Shown here in pieces: positions 27,701 to 35,517 of a stretch of 64,000 nt of DNA (the first letter of the stretch is position 1; each line of letters opens with the position of its first letter). The DNA is from Peromyscus leucopus (lineage: Eukaryota > Chordata > Mammalia > Rodentia > Cricetidae). Position numbers and translations under genes: made by a program. Below the pieces are notes generated by a model. That model had not been told where the DNA came from and made no database searches. It saw only the letters and a list, made by a program, of their open reading frames with translations. The stretch spans positions 13,392,226 to 13,456,225 of the forward strand of contig NC_051069.1 in the NCBI RefSeq assembly GCF_004664715.2, in the 5' to 3' direction.

Positions 27701-29900
27701 AGCATTTAGACATCATGGCTGCTGGGGAGAAAGTTGGAATATTGACTTGAAGGCCCTCCAGGCTGCCTCTATGTCTCACAAGGCCACACTTTCCTTGGAG
27801 AGGTGTAGACTGTTTCGGGACTAACTCACCTAACCCTGGGTCTCATACTTATCAGTTCTGCCACTGAGCCATAACATCTGACCTCAGACTGGAAGGGGCT
27901 TTATGAAAGGCTTAGGAGCCCAGGTGCTACCACAAAAAACCCATGTAGGTTGCTTGGGTTAGAAGGTGGAAGAATGGCATGATGGAAATACAGAGAAGCA
28001 TGGCTTAAGGGACACATGAGTATGGGGAGGAACAGGAAGAATTGGTGCTTAATGGGAAGGAACAGTGAATGAGGGAACAGTTCAGAGACTCTGAGTGTTT
28101 GAGTGTTTAAGTGAGAATTGAAGCTATCCCATGCTTTATTCTACAGATCATCTACAAAGATTAGTTTTATGCTTGCCTACTGAAATCAATGTCTAGAGAA
28201 AAGTGCTGTAAGTGGACGGGCAGGAAGATAGACAGGCAGCTGGGCTGCCCCGTAAGCAGTTTGGATGACGTGAACTTTTCCTTGTGGCACTTTAACAAAA
28301 GATCCCCCTACTCAAATGGCCCAGGTCTTTCATGGACATTTTCTCAAAGCCCCCTACGTTAGCATGCCAAGGAATGCTCTGGGGTCTCCGGCAGGAAAGA
28401 AGTAGCAGTGTGATGCCAGCACCCAAGCCTTCAGAGTGGACCTGCCCTGCAAGACCTGTCACTTTTCTCTTAGGAAGACTATGGAGCAGAGTTGGTGACC
28501 CTCCCCCCACCAAAATCTCGAAGCCACATTATTTCCCAGTGGAGAGATAAGGACGTTTCTCCTCAAATTATTATTATATGATTCCGGCTCTGTTATTCCA
28601 GCCCAGCCTGGACAGACTTTTCTGCATGTAAACAAGTCTCCTCCCTTCTCTACAGGAAGAAAGGGGTGTGGCTGGACAGGACCATGGTGCCTCTGTCTTC
28701 CTAGGAAAGGCAGGGAGAAGGGGCACCATCTCCATCTTCCTCATTAGACTGACCCCACCCCTCGAGTGCTCTGGTCTGGGACCAGGCAGCAAAGAAAGGA
28801 AAAGAGGAGGTCACCAGGAGGATTGAGAGGGAGCAGATGGGAGTGGGGATGAGTGATGGAAAAAAGTGTCTTCATCTAAGGGAGAACCTAAGGTGAAGGG
28901 GACGCAGGAAGGTGGATGTTCCCAGCTGAGGCTGAGATTCTGGATTCAAATCAGAAGAGGTAAAGAGTGTTGGGGTTCTGGAAAAATATATTATTGTCAA
29001 ATGTGAGAAGGCATTTGTCTCTGAGAGTCTCCTGGGAGGTGAATTGGACTGTGTAGATTGGACAGGTTTGAATTCTGAAGGGGAAGAGGAATTTGGGCAT
29101 GGGATGTTTAAAGCTGTCAGACACAAGAGTTAATTGGAGGCTTCTGGGGCTGGCTAGGGTTGGAGGCCGGAAGGAGGGGTGCAAATCCAAGATGTGTATG
29201 AGTGGTTAGGCCTGAGTAGGGTGGCACCAGAGGGCTCTGGAAATACATGAGTCCAGGGATCAGGAGACCGAGTACTCCAGAGCTGGGAGGTAGAATAAGT
29301 TTCCAAATTCCAGGGTTTGGGGTGTCTGATGGGAGGGATGGTGGAGAGGTCCAGCTGGGAGGTGGGAATGGTTGGGATGTGAGAAGTAACAAGGGATTTG
29401 GAGGTTAGAGTGAAGAACCTGTTAGAGAATCGGAGTGGTGCTCAGGAAGATGTCACAGAGAAAATTCTGGGTCTGGGGCTCTGTGACCTGGGGAGGGGAC
29501 AGAGCTGAGGTGGGGCAGGTACTGGGCTGGCTCTAGGTAGGGCTGGGGTTGGGCCTGCGTTTGGGGCCAGGGTTGGGTTGGGCTGCGCTCTAATTGGATT
29601 GGGGCTGGGCTGGGCTGGGCTGGGCTGACCCCGCGCACCTTTGTGGAGGCCGGTGAGCCGGTCCTTCAGCACCGTCAGCTCGTAGATGCGGCCGAACTCC
29701 TCGAACAGCGGCTTGAGGTCCTGCTCGTCCAAGCCCCGCGGGATCTGCCCCACGAAGAGCTTGATGGCGTCGTGGTCCTTCATGGGCACCGCGGGACCTG
29801 GGTTCAGCCCGCTCATGCCGACGCCGCTGTCCGCGGTGCTGAAAGCCAGGCGCGGGCCGGGGCCGGCGGGCGGCGCAGACCCTCCGGGCGCCGCGGCCAT
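677..29900 (-). CDS. Celf6: CELF6, CUGBP/ELAV-like (Bruno) RNA-binding protein; 12 coding exons, exon 4 damaged, exon 5 missing
   Basis: The CELF family binds GU/UG-rich RNA and controls alternative splicing in the nucleus and mRNA stability or translation in the cytoplasm. CELF6 is mostly neuronal. Ten intact exons join in phase to give the family layout: RRM1 (exons 1-3, RNP2 LFVGQI, RNP1 KGCAFLTY), RRM2 (exons 4-5), an Ala/Gln/Pro-rich divergent linker (exons 6-10), and RRM3 (exons 11-12, RNP2 LFIYHL, RNP1 KCFGFVSF) ending in the CELF C-terminus [10 protein letters not shown]. If exons 4 and 5 had their usual sizes, the protein would be about 480 residues, as in human. The start ATG is at 29,898-29,900 and the stop TGA at 677-679. 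RRM2 cannot be read from this sequence: exon 4 has three 1-nt losses and exon 5 is replaced by homopolymer. I attribute this to assembly error. The linker sequence and C-terminus favour CELF6 over CELF3-5. Confidence 0.96.
1327..1470 (-). CDS. Celf6: CELF6 coding exon 11 (RRM3, RNP2)
   Basis: 144 bp, phase 1 at both ends, encoding [20 protein letters not shown] through [12 protein letters not shown]2 of RRM3 is LFIYHL. The acceptor is CCTGCAG and the donor GTGAGC. Confidence 0.97.
1564..1644 (-). CDS. Celf6: CELF6 coding exon 10
   Basis: 81 bp encoding [20 protein letters not shown] and then PQQQREG. The acceptor is a CAGCAG tandem (NAGNAG). The upstream AG gives the Ala-Ala-Ala run seen in human CELF6, and the downstream AG would drop one Ala. 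The donor is GTGAGG. Confidence 0.95.
1912..1974 (-). CDS. Celf6: CELF6 coding exon 9
   Basis: 63 bp, phase 1 at both ends, encoding [20 protein letters not shown]. The acceptor is CTCTCCAG and the donor GTTTCT, which departs from the usual GTRAGT. Confidence 0.94.
2200..2349 (-). CDS. Celf6: CELF6 coding exon 8 (Gly/Pro-rich linker)
   Basis: 150 bp from a CTACAG acceptor to a GTGGGT donor. It encodes [15 protein letters not shown] and [18 protein letters not shown]. Both ends are in phase 1. Confidence 0.95.
2431..2563 (-). CDS. Celf6: CELF6 coding exon 7 (Ala/Gln-rich linker)
   Basis: 133 bp encoding [16 protein letters not shown] and then [20 protein letters not shown]. The acceptor is TTCCCCAAG and the donor GTAAGG. 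It ends in phase 1. Such Ala/Gln-rich stretches are typical of the CELF divergent domain. Confidence 0.95.
2672..2815 (-). CDS. Celf6: CELF6 coding exon 6 (linker)
   Basis: 144 bp, 48 codons, starting [20 protein letters not shown] and ending GACGAYTTA. The acceptor is CGGCCCAG and the donor GTAGGT. It begins and ends on codon boundaries. Confidence 0.95.
2974..3105. other. Homopolymer block (41 A, then about 65 C) replacing CELF6 exon 5; probable assembly artefact
   Basis: A's run from 2,974 to 3,014. C's run from 3,029 to 3,093 with a single A, and more C's follow to 3,105. The missing CELF6 exon 5 (about 80 bp, RRM2 RNP1) should lie exactly here, between damaged exon 4 and intact exon 6. 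No target-site duplication or SINE body accompanies the A run, so it is not a retroposon tail. Confidence 0.8.
3123..3218 (-). pseudogene. Celf6: CELF6 exon 4, recognisable but frameshifted (RRM2 first half)
   Basis: After a good acceptor (CTTTGTCCCAG) the sense strand encodes [26 protein letters not shown], but only if one base is restored in each of three runs: TTT read as TT, GGG as GG, and GGGGG as GGGG. Past about 3,144 the expected end of the exon is not readable. A GTGAGC donor may lie at 3,117-3,122, which would make the exon about 40 bp short. Neighbouring exons are intact, so read or consensus error in a GC-rich stretch is more likely than true decay. The pseudogene label marks only the broken reading frame. 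Confidence 0.85.
4548..4950 (+). mobile_element. B2/B3-family SINE split by a (TCTA)n array
   Basis: The SINE head (gtgaggtggctcagtgggta) is at 4,548-4,609 and its continuation (ctgagttctatccctgaaac) at 4,862-4,950. A degenerate TCTA/TCTG array of about 250 bp (4,610-4,860) sits between them. Downstream are (TC)n, (CA)n and (AATC)n at 4,953-5,050. Confidence 0.75.
4610..5050. repeat. Microsatellite block: (TCTA)n, (TC)n, (CA)n, (AATC)n
   Basis: (TCTA/TCTG)n at 4,610-4,860, (CT)n at 4,953-5,000, (CA)n at 5,000-5,032 and (AATC)n at 5,032-5,050, in CELF6 intron 3. Confidence 0.95.
6243..6550 (+). mobile_element. ID SINE (6,243-6,320) followed by a B3 SINE (6,342-6,550)
   Basis: The ID element shows gggctggggatgtagctcaa and the tRNA-derived B box. 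The B3 has ggggctggagag..gctcttccaga and an A-rich end. The stretch 3,300-4,540 to the left is unique intronic DNA with a short (CAAA)n at 3,641-3,660. Confidence 0.8.
7226..7690 (+). mobile_element. B4-like (ID-B1) SINE, B1, and a B1 fragment in tandem
   Basis: B4-like at 7,226-7,430, B1 at 7,431-7,570 with an internal ggccagcctggtctac duplication, and a partial B1 at about 7,605-7,690. All are in plus orientation with A-rich tails. Confidence 0.75.
7720..8430 (+). mobile_element. Old L1 fragment (ORF2 end and 3' region), interrupted by (CA)n and a B1
   Basis: Residual ORF2-like translation ([17 protein letters not shown], then [17 protein letters not shown]) is split by a CA repeat (7,885-7,928) and a plus-strand B1 (8,016-8,158). 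The L1 3'-type sequence continues to about 8,430. Confidence 0.65.
8484..9160 (-). mobile_element. SINE cluster: B1, B2, B3 and a B3 fragment, all minus
   Basis: B1 at 8,484-8,627, B2 at 8,716-8,912 (poly-T first, ending ccatctctccagc), B3 at 8,931-9,043 and a B3 fragment at 9,053-9,160. They are inserted within old L1 sequence. Confidence 0.8.
9165..9740 (+). mobile_element. Old L1 3'-region remnants
   Basis: Diverged sequence resembling mammalian L1 3' regions (attattattaactctagctg; accaacagatcaatggataa). There is no intact ORF. Confidence 0.45.
9750..10370 (-). mobile_element. Unclassified rodent repeat (9,750-10,065) and a B3 SINE (10,165-10,370)
   Basis: The first has the gccagaggtggacactgggg...gcttgcatggcaaatacctt layout shared with 20,075-20,312. 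The second is a minus-strand B3. From 10,370 to 10,915 the intron is unique and I see no feature in it. Confidence 0.55.
10917..11465 (+). mobile_element. B1 (10,917-11,060), B3 (11,178-11,385) and a B1 fragment (11,395-11,465)
   Basis: All are in plus orientation with A-rich tails. The B1 tail runs into (GAA)n. From 11,466 to 11,944 the intron is AT-rich and I recognise nothing. Confidence 0.75.
11945..12310. mobile_element. Diverged B1-like SINE (minus, 11,945-12,073) and B3 SINE (plus, 12,117-12,310)
   Basis: The B1-like copy retains gacaaggctagcctcaaact. The B3 runs from ggggatggagagatggctca to cacataaaataaaaataaat. Confidence 0.7.
12698..13030 (+). mobile_element. RSINE1/B4-like SINE ending in (CA)n
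   Basis: Contains the ID-like head, a B1-like middle (tggggaggcagagatgg), the ggctcactggccag block and a terminal CA repeat at 12,987-13,029. Confidence 0.75.
13490..13601. repeat. (TG)n-(GA)n microsatellite, CELF6 intron 3
   Basis: TG repeats to about 13,505, then about 95 bp of GA dinucleotides with a few interruptions. Confidence 0.97.
13770..14765. mobile_element. SINE group: old B1-like (minus), two B1 (plus), B3 (plus)
   Basis: Diverged B1-like minus at 13,770-13,905; B1 plus at 14,200-14,320 and 14,321-14,475; B3 plus at 14,566-14,765 with a CA-rich end. From 14,766 to 16,890 the intron is unique and I see no gene in it. Confidence 0.75.
16891..16939 (-). CDS. Celf6: CELF6 coding exon 3 (end of RRM1, linker to RRM2)
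   Basis: 49 bp between TTTCAG and GTAACT. It encodes [16 protein letters not shown] and ends in phase 1. It is isolated by introns of 8.9 kb (upstream) and 13.7 kb (downstream). Confidence 0.95.
17370..17475 (+). mobile_element. MIR fragment
   Basis: Retains the MIR core-to-tail layout (ttgcatgatttgaagtgagc...tttcctaatctggg). The rest of 17,100-18,330 is unique intron 2 sequence. Confidence 0.4.
18340..18405. promoter_or_regulatory. Triple RFX X-box-like cluster in CELF6 intron 2
   Basis: Three GTNRCC-NN-RGYAAC-like sites begin at 18,340, 18,366 and 18,392, exactly 26 bp apart and all with 2-nt spacers. The third (GTAACCATGGTAAC) fits the consensus fully. The other two have one mismatch each. 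The flanks are non-repetitive. Confidence 0.5.
19626..20312 (-). mobile_element. Old B1-like SINE, (TG)n, B3 SINE and unclassified rodent repeat
   Basis: B1-like at 19,626-19,758, (TG)n at 19,783-19,839, B3 at 19,878-20,066, and a rodent repeat at 20,075-20,312 matching the type at 9,750. All lie in CELF6 intron 2. Confidence 0.65.
20590..20760 (+). mobile_element. MIR fragment
   Basis: Resembles the MIR 3' half (tttgagcctcagtatcccca...ataagaggg). From 20,760 to 21,876 I see only unique intron sequence. Confidence 0.45.
21877..22039 (-). mobile_element. B1 SINE
   Basis: T-rich start, gtttctctgtgtagcccta and tgctgggattaaaagcgtgc; near full length. From 22,040 to 23,580 the intron is unique apart from the CTCF-like motif and an AT-rich homeodomain-type block near 23,300. 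Confidence 0.9.
23165..23178 (+). promoter_or_regulatory. CTCF-like core motif, CELF6 intron 2
   Basis: CCAGCAGATGGCAG matches the core CCASYAGRKGGCRS at every position and is not inside a SINE. Confidence 0.4.
23580..23735 (+). mobile_element. MIR fragment
   Basis: Typical MIR 3' half: tcagtctcttcatctgtaag followed by an A/T-rich tail. From 23,740 to 24,305 the sequence is unique and C/T-rich. Confidence 0.55.
24309..24772. mobile_element. Inverted pair of B1 SINEs with long simple tails
   Basis: A minus B1 (24,309-24,482, starting with 48 T's) faces a plus B1 (24,511-24,772) across 28 bp. The plus copy carries a (GGT)n expansion at its head (24,517-24,550) and a (GAAA)n tail (24,697-24,771). 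Confidence 0.9.
25889..25971 (-). CDS. Celf6: CELF6 coding exon 2 (RRM1 RNP1)
   Basis: 83 bp between a CTCAG acceptor and a GTAAGT donor. It enters in phase 1, completing Gly, and encodes [20 protein letters not shown] followed by HEQKTLPG. Sizes and phase agree with the 83-bp exon common to CELF genes. Confidence 0.96.
26938..27020 (+). mobile_element. ID SINE
   Basis: ggtggggatgtaactcagtg followed by an A-rich end. The rest of intron 1 (25,972-29,600) is unique and I recognise nothing else in it. Confidence 0.75.
29601..29624 (+). promoter_or_regulatory. G-quadruplex-type (GGGCT)n repeat beside the exon 1 donor
   Basis: Five G runs (one of four, four of three) are separated by 2-nt CT loops on the strand opposite CELF6, starting 14 nt inside intron 1. 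Short loops predict a stable G-quadruplex on the template strand. Confidence 0.6.
29639..29900 (-). CDS. Celf6: CELF6 coding exon 1 (start codon, first half of RRM1)
   Basis: Begins [17 protein letters not shown] and encodes the RNP2 motif [16 protein letters not shown]. It is 262 coding bases and ends in phase 1 at a GTGCGC donor (29,633-29,638). The ATG is the first in frame and gives the family's N-terminus. A run of GGGCT repeats on the opposite strand starts 14 nt into the intron. Confidence 0.96.
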
Positions 29901-30380
29901 GTCCCCGCCCCGTCCGCCCTCCCGCGCGTCCGGCTTGTCCCGCCGTCCCTTCCCTGGACTGCTGGCGAGGGCCTGGGGGGAGGGGGCGGGGCCCGGCTGC
30001 GAGGGCGGGGGGCTATCCAGGGGGCGGCTCCCGGCCGAGAGCGAGGGGCGGGGCCCGGTCGAGAGCGAGGGGCGGGGCGGATTAAGAAGGGGCGTGGTCT
30101 AGGGCGGGGCGCCTGGGTCCGGCTGGAGTCCCCCTCGGAGCTCTCTGGGCTCCCGCCCTAGCTCGTCAAGCCCAGCCCCGAGCCCCAGCCCCTCCACCAC
30201 CACCACCCCGAGTTTAGTGACGTCAGACAGCTAGCCGGGCCAGTCTACGCAAGTGATTTGCATAATGAGATAGCGGTGGCCAATCAGAGTGGGAGTTGGC
30301 TGAGCTGGGGCGGGGGTGGGGGGCGCGGGAGGAGCGGCTGGGCTCACGCGCTCCCGCTCTCCATGGCAACCGGACCCTCA
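29900..30380 (-). promoter_or_regulatory. Celf6: CELF6 CpG-island promoter and 5' UTR region
   Basis: CpG-rich sequence from about 29,640 to 30,370 covers exon 1 and upstream DNA, with no TATA box. Visible motifs are GC boxes (29,982-29,992 and a duplicated GAGAGCGAGGGGCGGGGC unit at 30,037-30,054 and 30,062-30,079), a palindromic CRE TGACGTCA (30,218-30,225), an octamer ATTTGCAT (30,256-30,263) and CCAAT (30,280-30,284). The transcription start cannot be fixed from sequence. Confidence 0.7.
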
Positions 30381-30962
30381 GCTGCCCTGTATGTGGAGGG
30401 TGTGCGGGCGTGGCAGTGGATGGGAAGTAGCTTCGTCATGCGTGGCGATGTCTGCGGGAGTCAGAGCCGATCCCTTCCTGCACACCTCCAACAGGGAGAC
30501 CGTTTTCTGCGGGGCAGATGGGGCTTCCACCTCTCTATCCCTACTACCGAAGCCAGTCCCACGGAACCCATCCTACGGGGCTCCATCACACACCTCTTTG
30601 GTATCTTCAACCACTTCCTTGCTCCTGAGCCTCAAACACACTCCCGCCTCTTGCATCCTAAAACAAGCCCCCAAGCGCTGATTTCTTCCTCAGGAGAGCT
30701 AGAGAACTTATGTAGCCATATTTACTCAGCGCTCGTGCCTGGTTCCTCCCTATGCTAACTCAGAGGTGCTATCTCCTTTTCCTGAAAAGGATGCCATGGA
30801 TCAAAGAAGTTAGGGGGTAGGGGCCCCTGACATTTGCAGAGCCGTGGGCAAAAGAAGAAACGGAAACTGATTCATGGTGCGTGTTAATATCTAAAAGCTA
30901 TCTGTAAAATCACAATACTGAAGTGTTTACCTCCCCTTTCACAAGCACACATTCATAAAGAT

Positions 30963-32142
30963 GAAGGAACGGCGAGATAGCCAAGCAGGCTCTTAATGAA
31001 CAAGCTTGATAAGCCGAGTTGGATACCCAGAACCCGCATGGAAAAGCCAGATGCAGACAGAGTCTTGCATCTGTAATCCCAGCACTTCTGTGGCAAGATG
31101 GGAGGAGGAAGCGAGAATCATGGGGACCGGTAGCAGAGGGACAGAAACAAGAGGGACCCTTAACAACGTGGAATGAGAGAACCTACTCCTGAAAGTTGTC
31201 CTCTCATCTCAACAAGCATGCCACCACATATGTATTCTTTCTCCTACACAAACACACACACACACACACACAGTAAATTTGTAAACATTTTTATTATTGT
31301 GTATATGAGAATTTTGGCTGCATGCATGCTATGTATGTGCGGCACATGTGTGCCTGGTACTTGCTGAGGTCAGAAGAAGGTGTCAAATCCCCTGGAACTG
31401 GGGTTATAGAAGGGTATAAGCCTACCTGTCAGTGCTGGGAATCGAATCCAGGTCCTTTACAAGAGCAGCCAGTACTCTAACTGCTGAGCCATCTCTTCAG
31501 CTCCAGCTCCATGTTATTGTTTTTGAAACAGGGTCTCATGTCATCCAGGCTGGTCACTAACTCATTATAGAGTTGAGTAGAACCTTGAACTCCCGAGCTT
31601 CCTGCTTCCACTTTCCAAGTTCTGAGGTCACAGGCATTTACTCTCATGCTAGGCTTAAGATTTGTTAGTTTATGTATGCATCACATATTTGGTAGTTTGT
31701 TTGGGGTACATCTACTTTCTCAAACTGTTTTTTTCTTGGTGGAGCAGTTTTTTTTTTTTCTCTTTCTTTTTTGACAAGATCTTGTTACCTAGTCCAAAGT
31801 AGCCTCAAACTTATGGTTCTCTCTGACTGCAACCTTCCCAGTGCTGGGAATGCAGGCATGCAACTACCATGCCCAGCCTTGAACTGATCGTTGCAAGGAG
31901 GCGAGTACCAGACCACTGAGGTGTACTTCCCAGCACCATAGCTACATTTAAAGCAGGTAACTTTAAAAGTGTGTATAATTGGGTCTTTTTATATTTTTCA
32001 AGACAGGGTTTCTCTGTGTAGCTTTGGAACCTGTCTTTGTAACTCTTTGTAAACCAGGCGGGCGGCCTTGAACTCATAGAGACCCTCCTGCCTCTGCCTC
32101 CCGAGTGCTGGGATTGAAGGCATGCACACCCACTGCCTGACT
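30963..32142. mobile_element. SINE group upstream of CELF6
   Basis: RSINE/B4-like plus at 30,963-31,272 ending in CA repeats; B3 minus at 31,280-31,506; B1 fragment minus at 31,515-31,655; B4-like (B1+ID) minus at 31,745-31,940; B1 minus at 31,990-32,142. From 30,380 to 30,960 the sequence is unique. Confidence 0.75.
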
Positions 32143-32299
32143 AATTGGGTCTTTTTAATTTAAAAATGTTTTATTTGTTTTGTGACAAATTGCAAATTAA
32201 ATAGTCAATGCTCCACATTGCTCTCTTTGGATATCATGTTATGTACTCTTTTTTTTTTCTCTTTCTTATAAACTTTAGAGTCAGCTTGTCAGTACTCAT

Positions 32300-32635
32300 T
32301 GTGTTAGTTTGCTTTCTGATGTCAAGATGAACTCCATGATCCAAAACAACTTCAGGAGAAGAGGGTTTATTTCAACTTACAGCTCCTAGGTCACCATCAA
32401 TCAATCACTGAAGGAAGTCAGAGCAGCTGCTCCTGCTGCTTACTTAGCAAGCTATTTATGCAGCCCAGGCCCACCTGCCTAGGGAAGAAGACACCTTCTA
32501 CAATGGGCTGGACCCTCCCACTTCACAGAAAGGACCAATCTGATGGAAGAAATTAAATTGAGGTTATCTCTTCCCAGGTGACTCTAGTTTGTGTTAAGTT
32601 GACAATCACTAAACCCATAAAATAGCTTCCTGGAA
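32300..32635. mobile_element. Unclassified medium-repetitive rodent element
   Basis: The sequence running from tgttagtttgctttctgatg to gtgttaagttgacaatcact is a pattern I know as widely repeated in rodents. I cannot name its class with confidence. Confidence 0.45.
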
Positions 32636-32705
32636 CTCTGACTGGGTTTACATCCATATAGACCACATTGGGAAGAAAAAAATGAAACAAAACTGATATT
32701 GTGGC

Positions 32706-32838
32706 TCTCAAAGGAAATGGCTCAGTGGATAAAGGCACTTGACACCAAGTCTGACAGTCTGAATTCAATCCTTAGAACCAAGTCCCACAAGTTGTCCTCT
32801 GCCCTCCACATACATGCAATGGTGGCATGTACCCATGT

Positions 32839-32882
<44 letters not shown>
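32706..32882 (+). mobile_element. B3-family SINE ending in (CA)n
   Basis: ggctcagtggataaaggcac ... cccacaagttgtcctctgcc, then (CA)n at 32,839-32,881. From 32,890 to 33,620 the sequence is AT-rich with a (TG)n at 33,531-33,573. Confidence 0.75.
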
Positions 32883-32884
<2 letters not shown>

Positions 32885-33527
32885 TTTAAAAATGTTATTG
32901 TAACAATATTGACTCTTTGTCTTCACAAACATGAGAAATCTCTATTTATGTGCCTCTTTTTCATTTCTTCATTCAAGAGTGGTGGGTATAATTTTTTCTT
33001 TCTTAAGTACGCCACACCATTCTAATCTTTGCTCCTCTGTAGGTGGATGGGATATTTCCTCCGGCTCATCTCCTGACCCCAGTTCTCCATGTTTTTGGTT
33101 TTCTGCAGTTTGAATATGATATGCTGAGATGAGGGTTGGTTATTATCTAGTGTTTATGCTGCTGGGCCCTTGTCAGGATTCCTGAATCTTCGATTTGTTG
33201 TCTGTCACTAATTTTGGGACATTCTTTATTATTATTACCTCATTAATATTCTCTTTATGTTCCTGGATGATTCTGATTATGTGATAGGCATTGTGTTGGA
33301 AAAATATTTTTAGAAATAATTGGAGGTTGGGGGAGGTTAGTATTTTCTTCTCCAGAATGAACTTACATTTGTTTCTGGAAAGCATCCAGAATCTCTTATC
33401 AATTTGAGATAATCAAACTAATTTTAGTGATTAAGATGATTCAAAGCTGAGCTGTAGTCTCCAGAGCCATTGATCTATTTCCAACTCACTCTTTAGTTGG
33501 GACTTTTGAGTAGAGAGTTTTTTTAGG

Positions 33528-33574
<47 letters not shown>

Positions 33575-33625
33575 GTAAAAGATTAAAGGACGGTTTCTAA
33601 CATTATTCCATAAGAATCAGAAAGA

Positions 33626-34918
33626 AGCTGGGCATTGGTGGCACATGCCTTTAATCCCAGCACTTGGGAGGCAGAGGCAGGCGGATCTCTGTGAGTTCAA
33701 GGCCAGCCTTGTCTACAAAGTGAGTTTCAGGACAGGCTCCAAAGCTATACAGAGAAACCCTGTCATAAACAAACAAACAAACAAACAAACAAAAGAATCA
33801 GAAAGAATTAGAAATCCCATGCTAATTTTCAATGTAACCTCTGATTATTTCAGTGTCTGTATATAGATTAGCCCTTTTCTGGGTTTCATATCCTGTTTTA
33901 TGAGTTAGTATATTCCTAAACCAATACCCCCGTCATGAATTAAAGGTATTTATTTATTTATTTAGAGACAGGATCTCACTATGTATTTGTCCAGAACTCT
34001 CTTTATAGACCAGGTTGGCTTCAAACCCACAAAGATCTGTCTGCCTCTGTTTCCCAAGTGCTGGGATTAAGATGTGTGCTTAACCCATGCCCATTTATTC
34101 ATTTGTTTTATTTACTTTTTTTGTAGCCCAAAATGACCTCATACTTACTCTACTGCTGAGGCTAGCCTTGACCTCCTGATCTTTCTGCCTCCACCTACTA
34201 AGTGCTGAGATTAAAGACATGTACCATACCTGGCCTTATAATGTACTCAACGTCTGGCATTGTCATGGCAATATTCTGCATAATTAATGTGTGCACTAGC
34301 CAATAAGAATAGATAGTGGCCATAAAACCTGTGTGTGAACCAGGTATAGTGGTATGTAATTCCAAACTCGGGAAGCAGATACAAGACGATTATGAGCTTA
34401 AGATCTATGTGGGCTAACCAGTGAGTTCAAGGCTAGCCTGGGCTACATTGAAACCATGTCAAACAAAAATAATCATGTCTATATGTCTATACATGTATAA
34501 TCCTGACATTTTGGTTGTGAGCCTAGCCTGTAACAGCTGAACTACCTCTCCAGCCCTTGTACATATAATTTGTATGAGAGTAGCTGAAGATACTAAGTAT
34601 AAATGAGATAATTAAGAAATGTGAGCCTGGTGGTGGTGGCACATGCCTTTAATCTCAGCACTGGGGAGGCAGAGCCAGGCAGAGCTCTGTGAGTTCGAGG
34701 TCAGCCTGGCCTACAGAGTGAGATCCAGGACAGGCACCAAAACTATACAGAGAAACCATGTCTCAGGAAAAAAAAAAGAAAGAAATGTGTATTGAGTTGG
34801 TGTTGGTGGGGCATGCACTAGGGGAGCAGAGGCAGGAGGATCTCTGAGTTCAAGATCAGCCTAGTTGACAGAGCAAGTTCCTGGACAGTCAAGACTACTA
34901 AGAGAAACTCTGTCTGGT

Positions 34919-34971
<53 letters not shown>

Positions 34972-35357
34972 TGCATTGGCTGGTTATCAACTCAATTCCA
35001 TGGTACAATTTTTTCTCTCCTTGAAAATAGACTTTGTTACTCTTGGCTTTTTTTATTTCAATTGCCTTTAAATCATCTCCAAGTTCAACAATTTAAAAAC
35101 TGACGTGCTAGAGGTGTAACTCAGTGGCAGATTGCTTGTTCAGCATTGTGCAAGGCTCTAGTTTTGAATCCCACTACTGCAAAATCAAAAAACTGAACTT
35201 TACTGGGTGTGGTGGTGCACACCTTTGATCTTAATACATGAGGGGAAGAGGAGGGTGGATCTCTGTGAGTTTGAGGCCATTGTGGTCTACACGGGGGGGG
35301 GGGGGGGGGGTTTCCAGACATTTAGGCCTACTTAGTAAGACCCTGTCTCAAAAATGA
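33626..35357. mobile_element. Dense SINE cluster (six B1 or B1-like, one B4-like)
   Basis: B1 plus at 33,626-33,795; B1 minus at 33,945-34,083; B1-like minus at 34,105-34,236; B1 plus at 34,335-34,470; B1 plus at 34,624-34,785 (cricetid-type gatccaggacaggcaccaaa); B1 fragment plus at 34,795-34,920 with (CA)n to 34,969; B4-like plus at 35,106-35,357 with an 18-base G run at about 35,293. Confidence 0.8.
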
Positions 35358-35517
35358 AATGAATTTCATTTGGAGTCACATCGACTCTATAGACCATTTT
35401 AATTCCTTGCTGTATTGAATCTTCTCATTCGTGAACATGTCATGTACCTATATCTGGTACTTCTTACATATTTCCAAACCTTTAATAACTTTCTCCATGA
35501 AGTTCTTACATATCTGT

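Noticed and set aside
29643..30161. ORFs of 138-172 codons antisense to CELF6 exon 1
   Set aside because: They are shadows of the GC-rich exon and CpG island. The minus strand carries the real RRM1 coding sequence.
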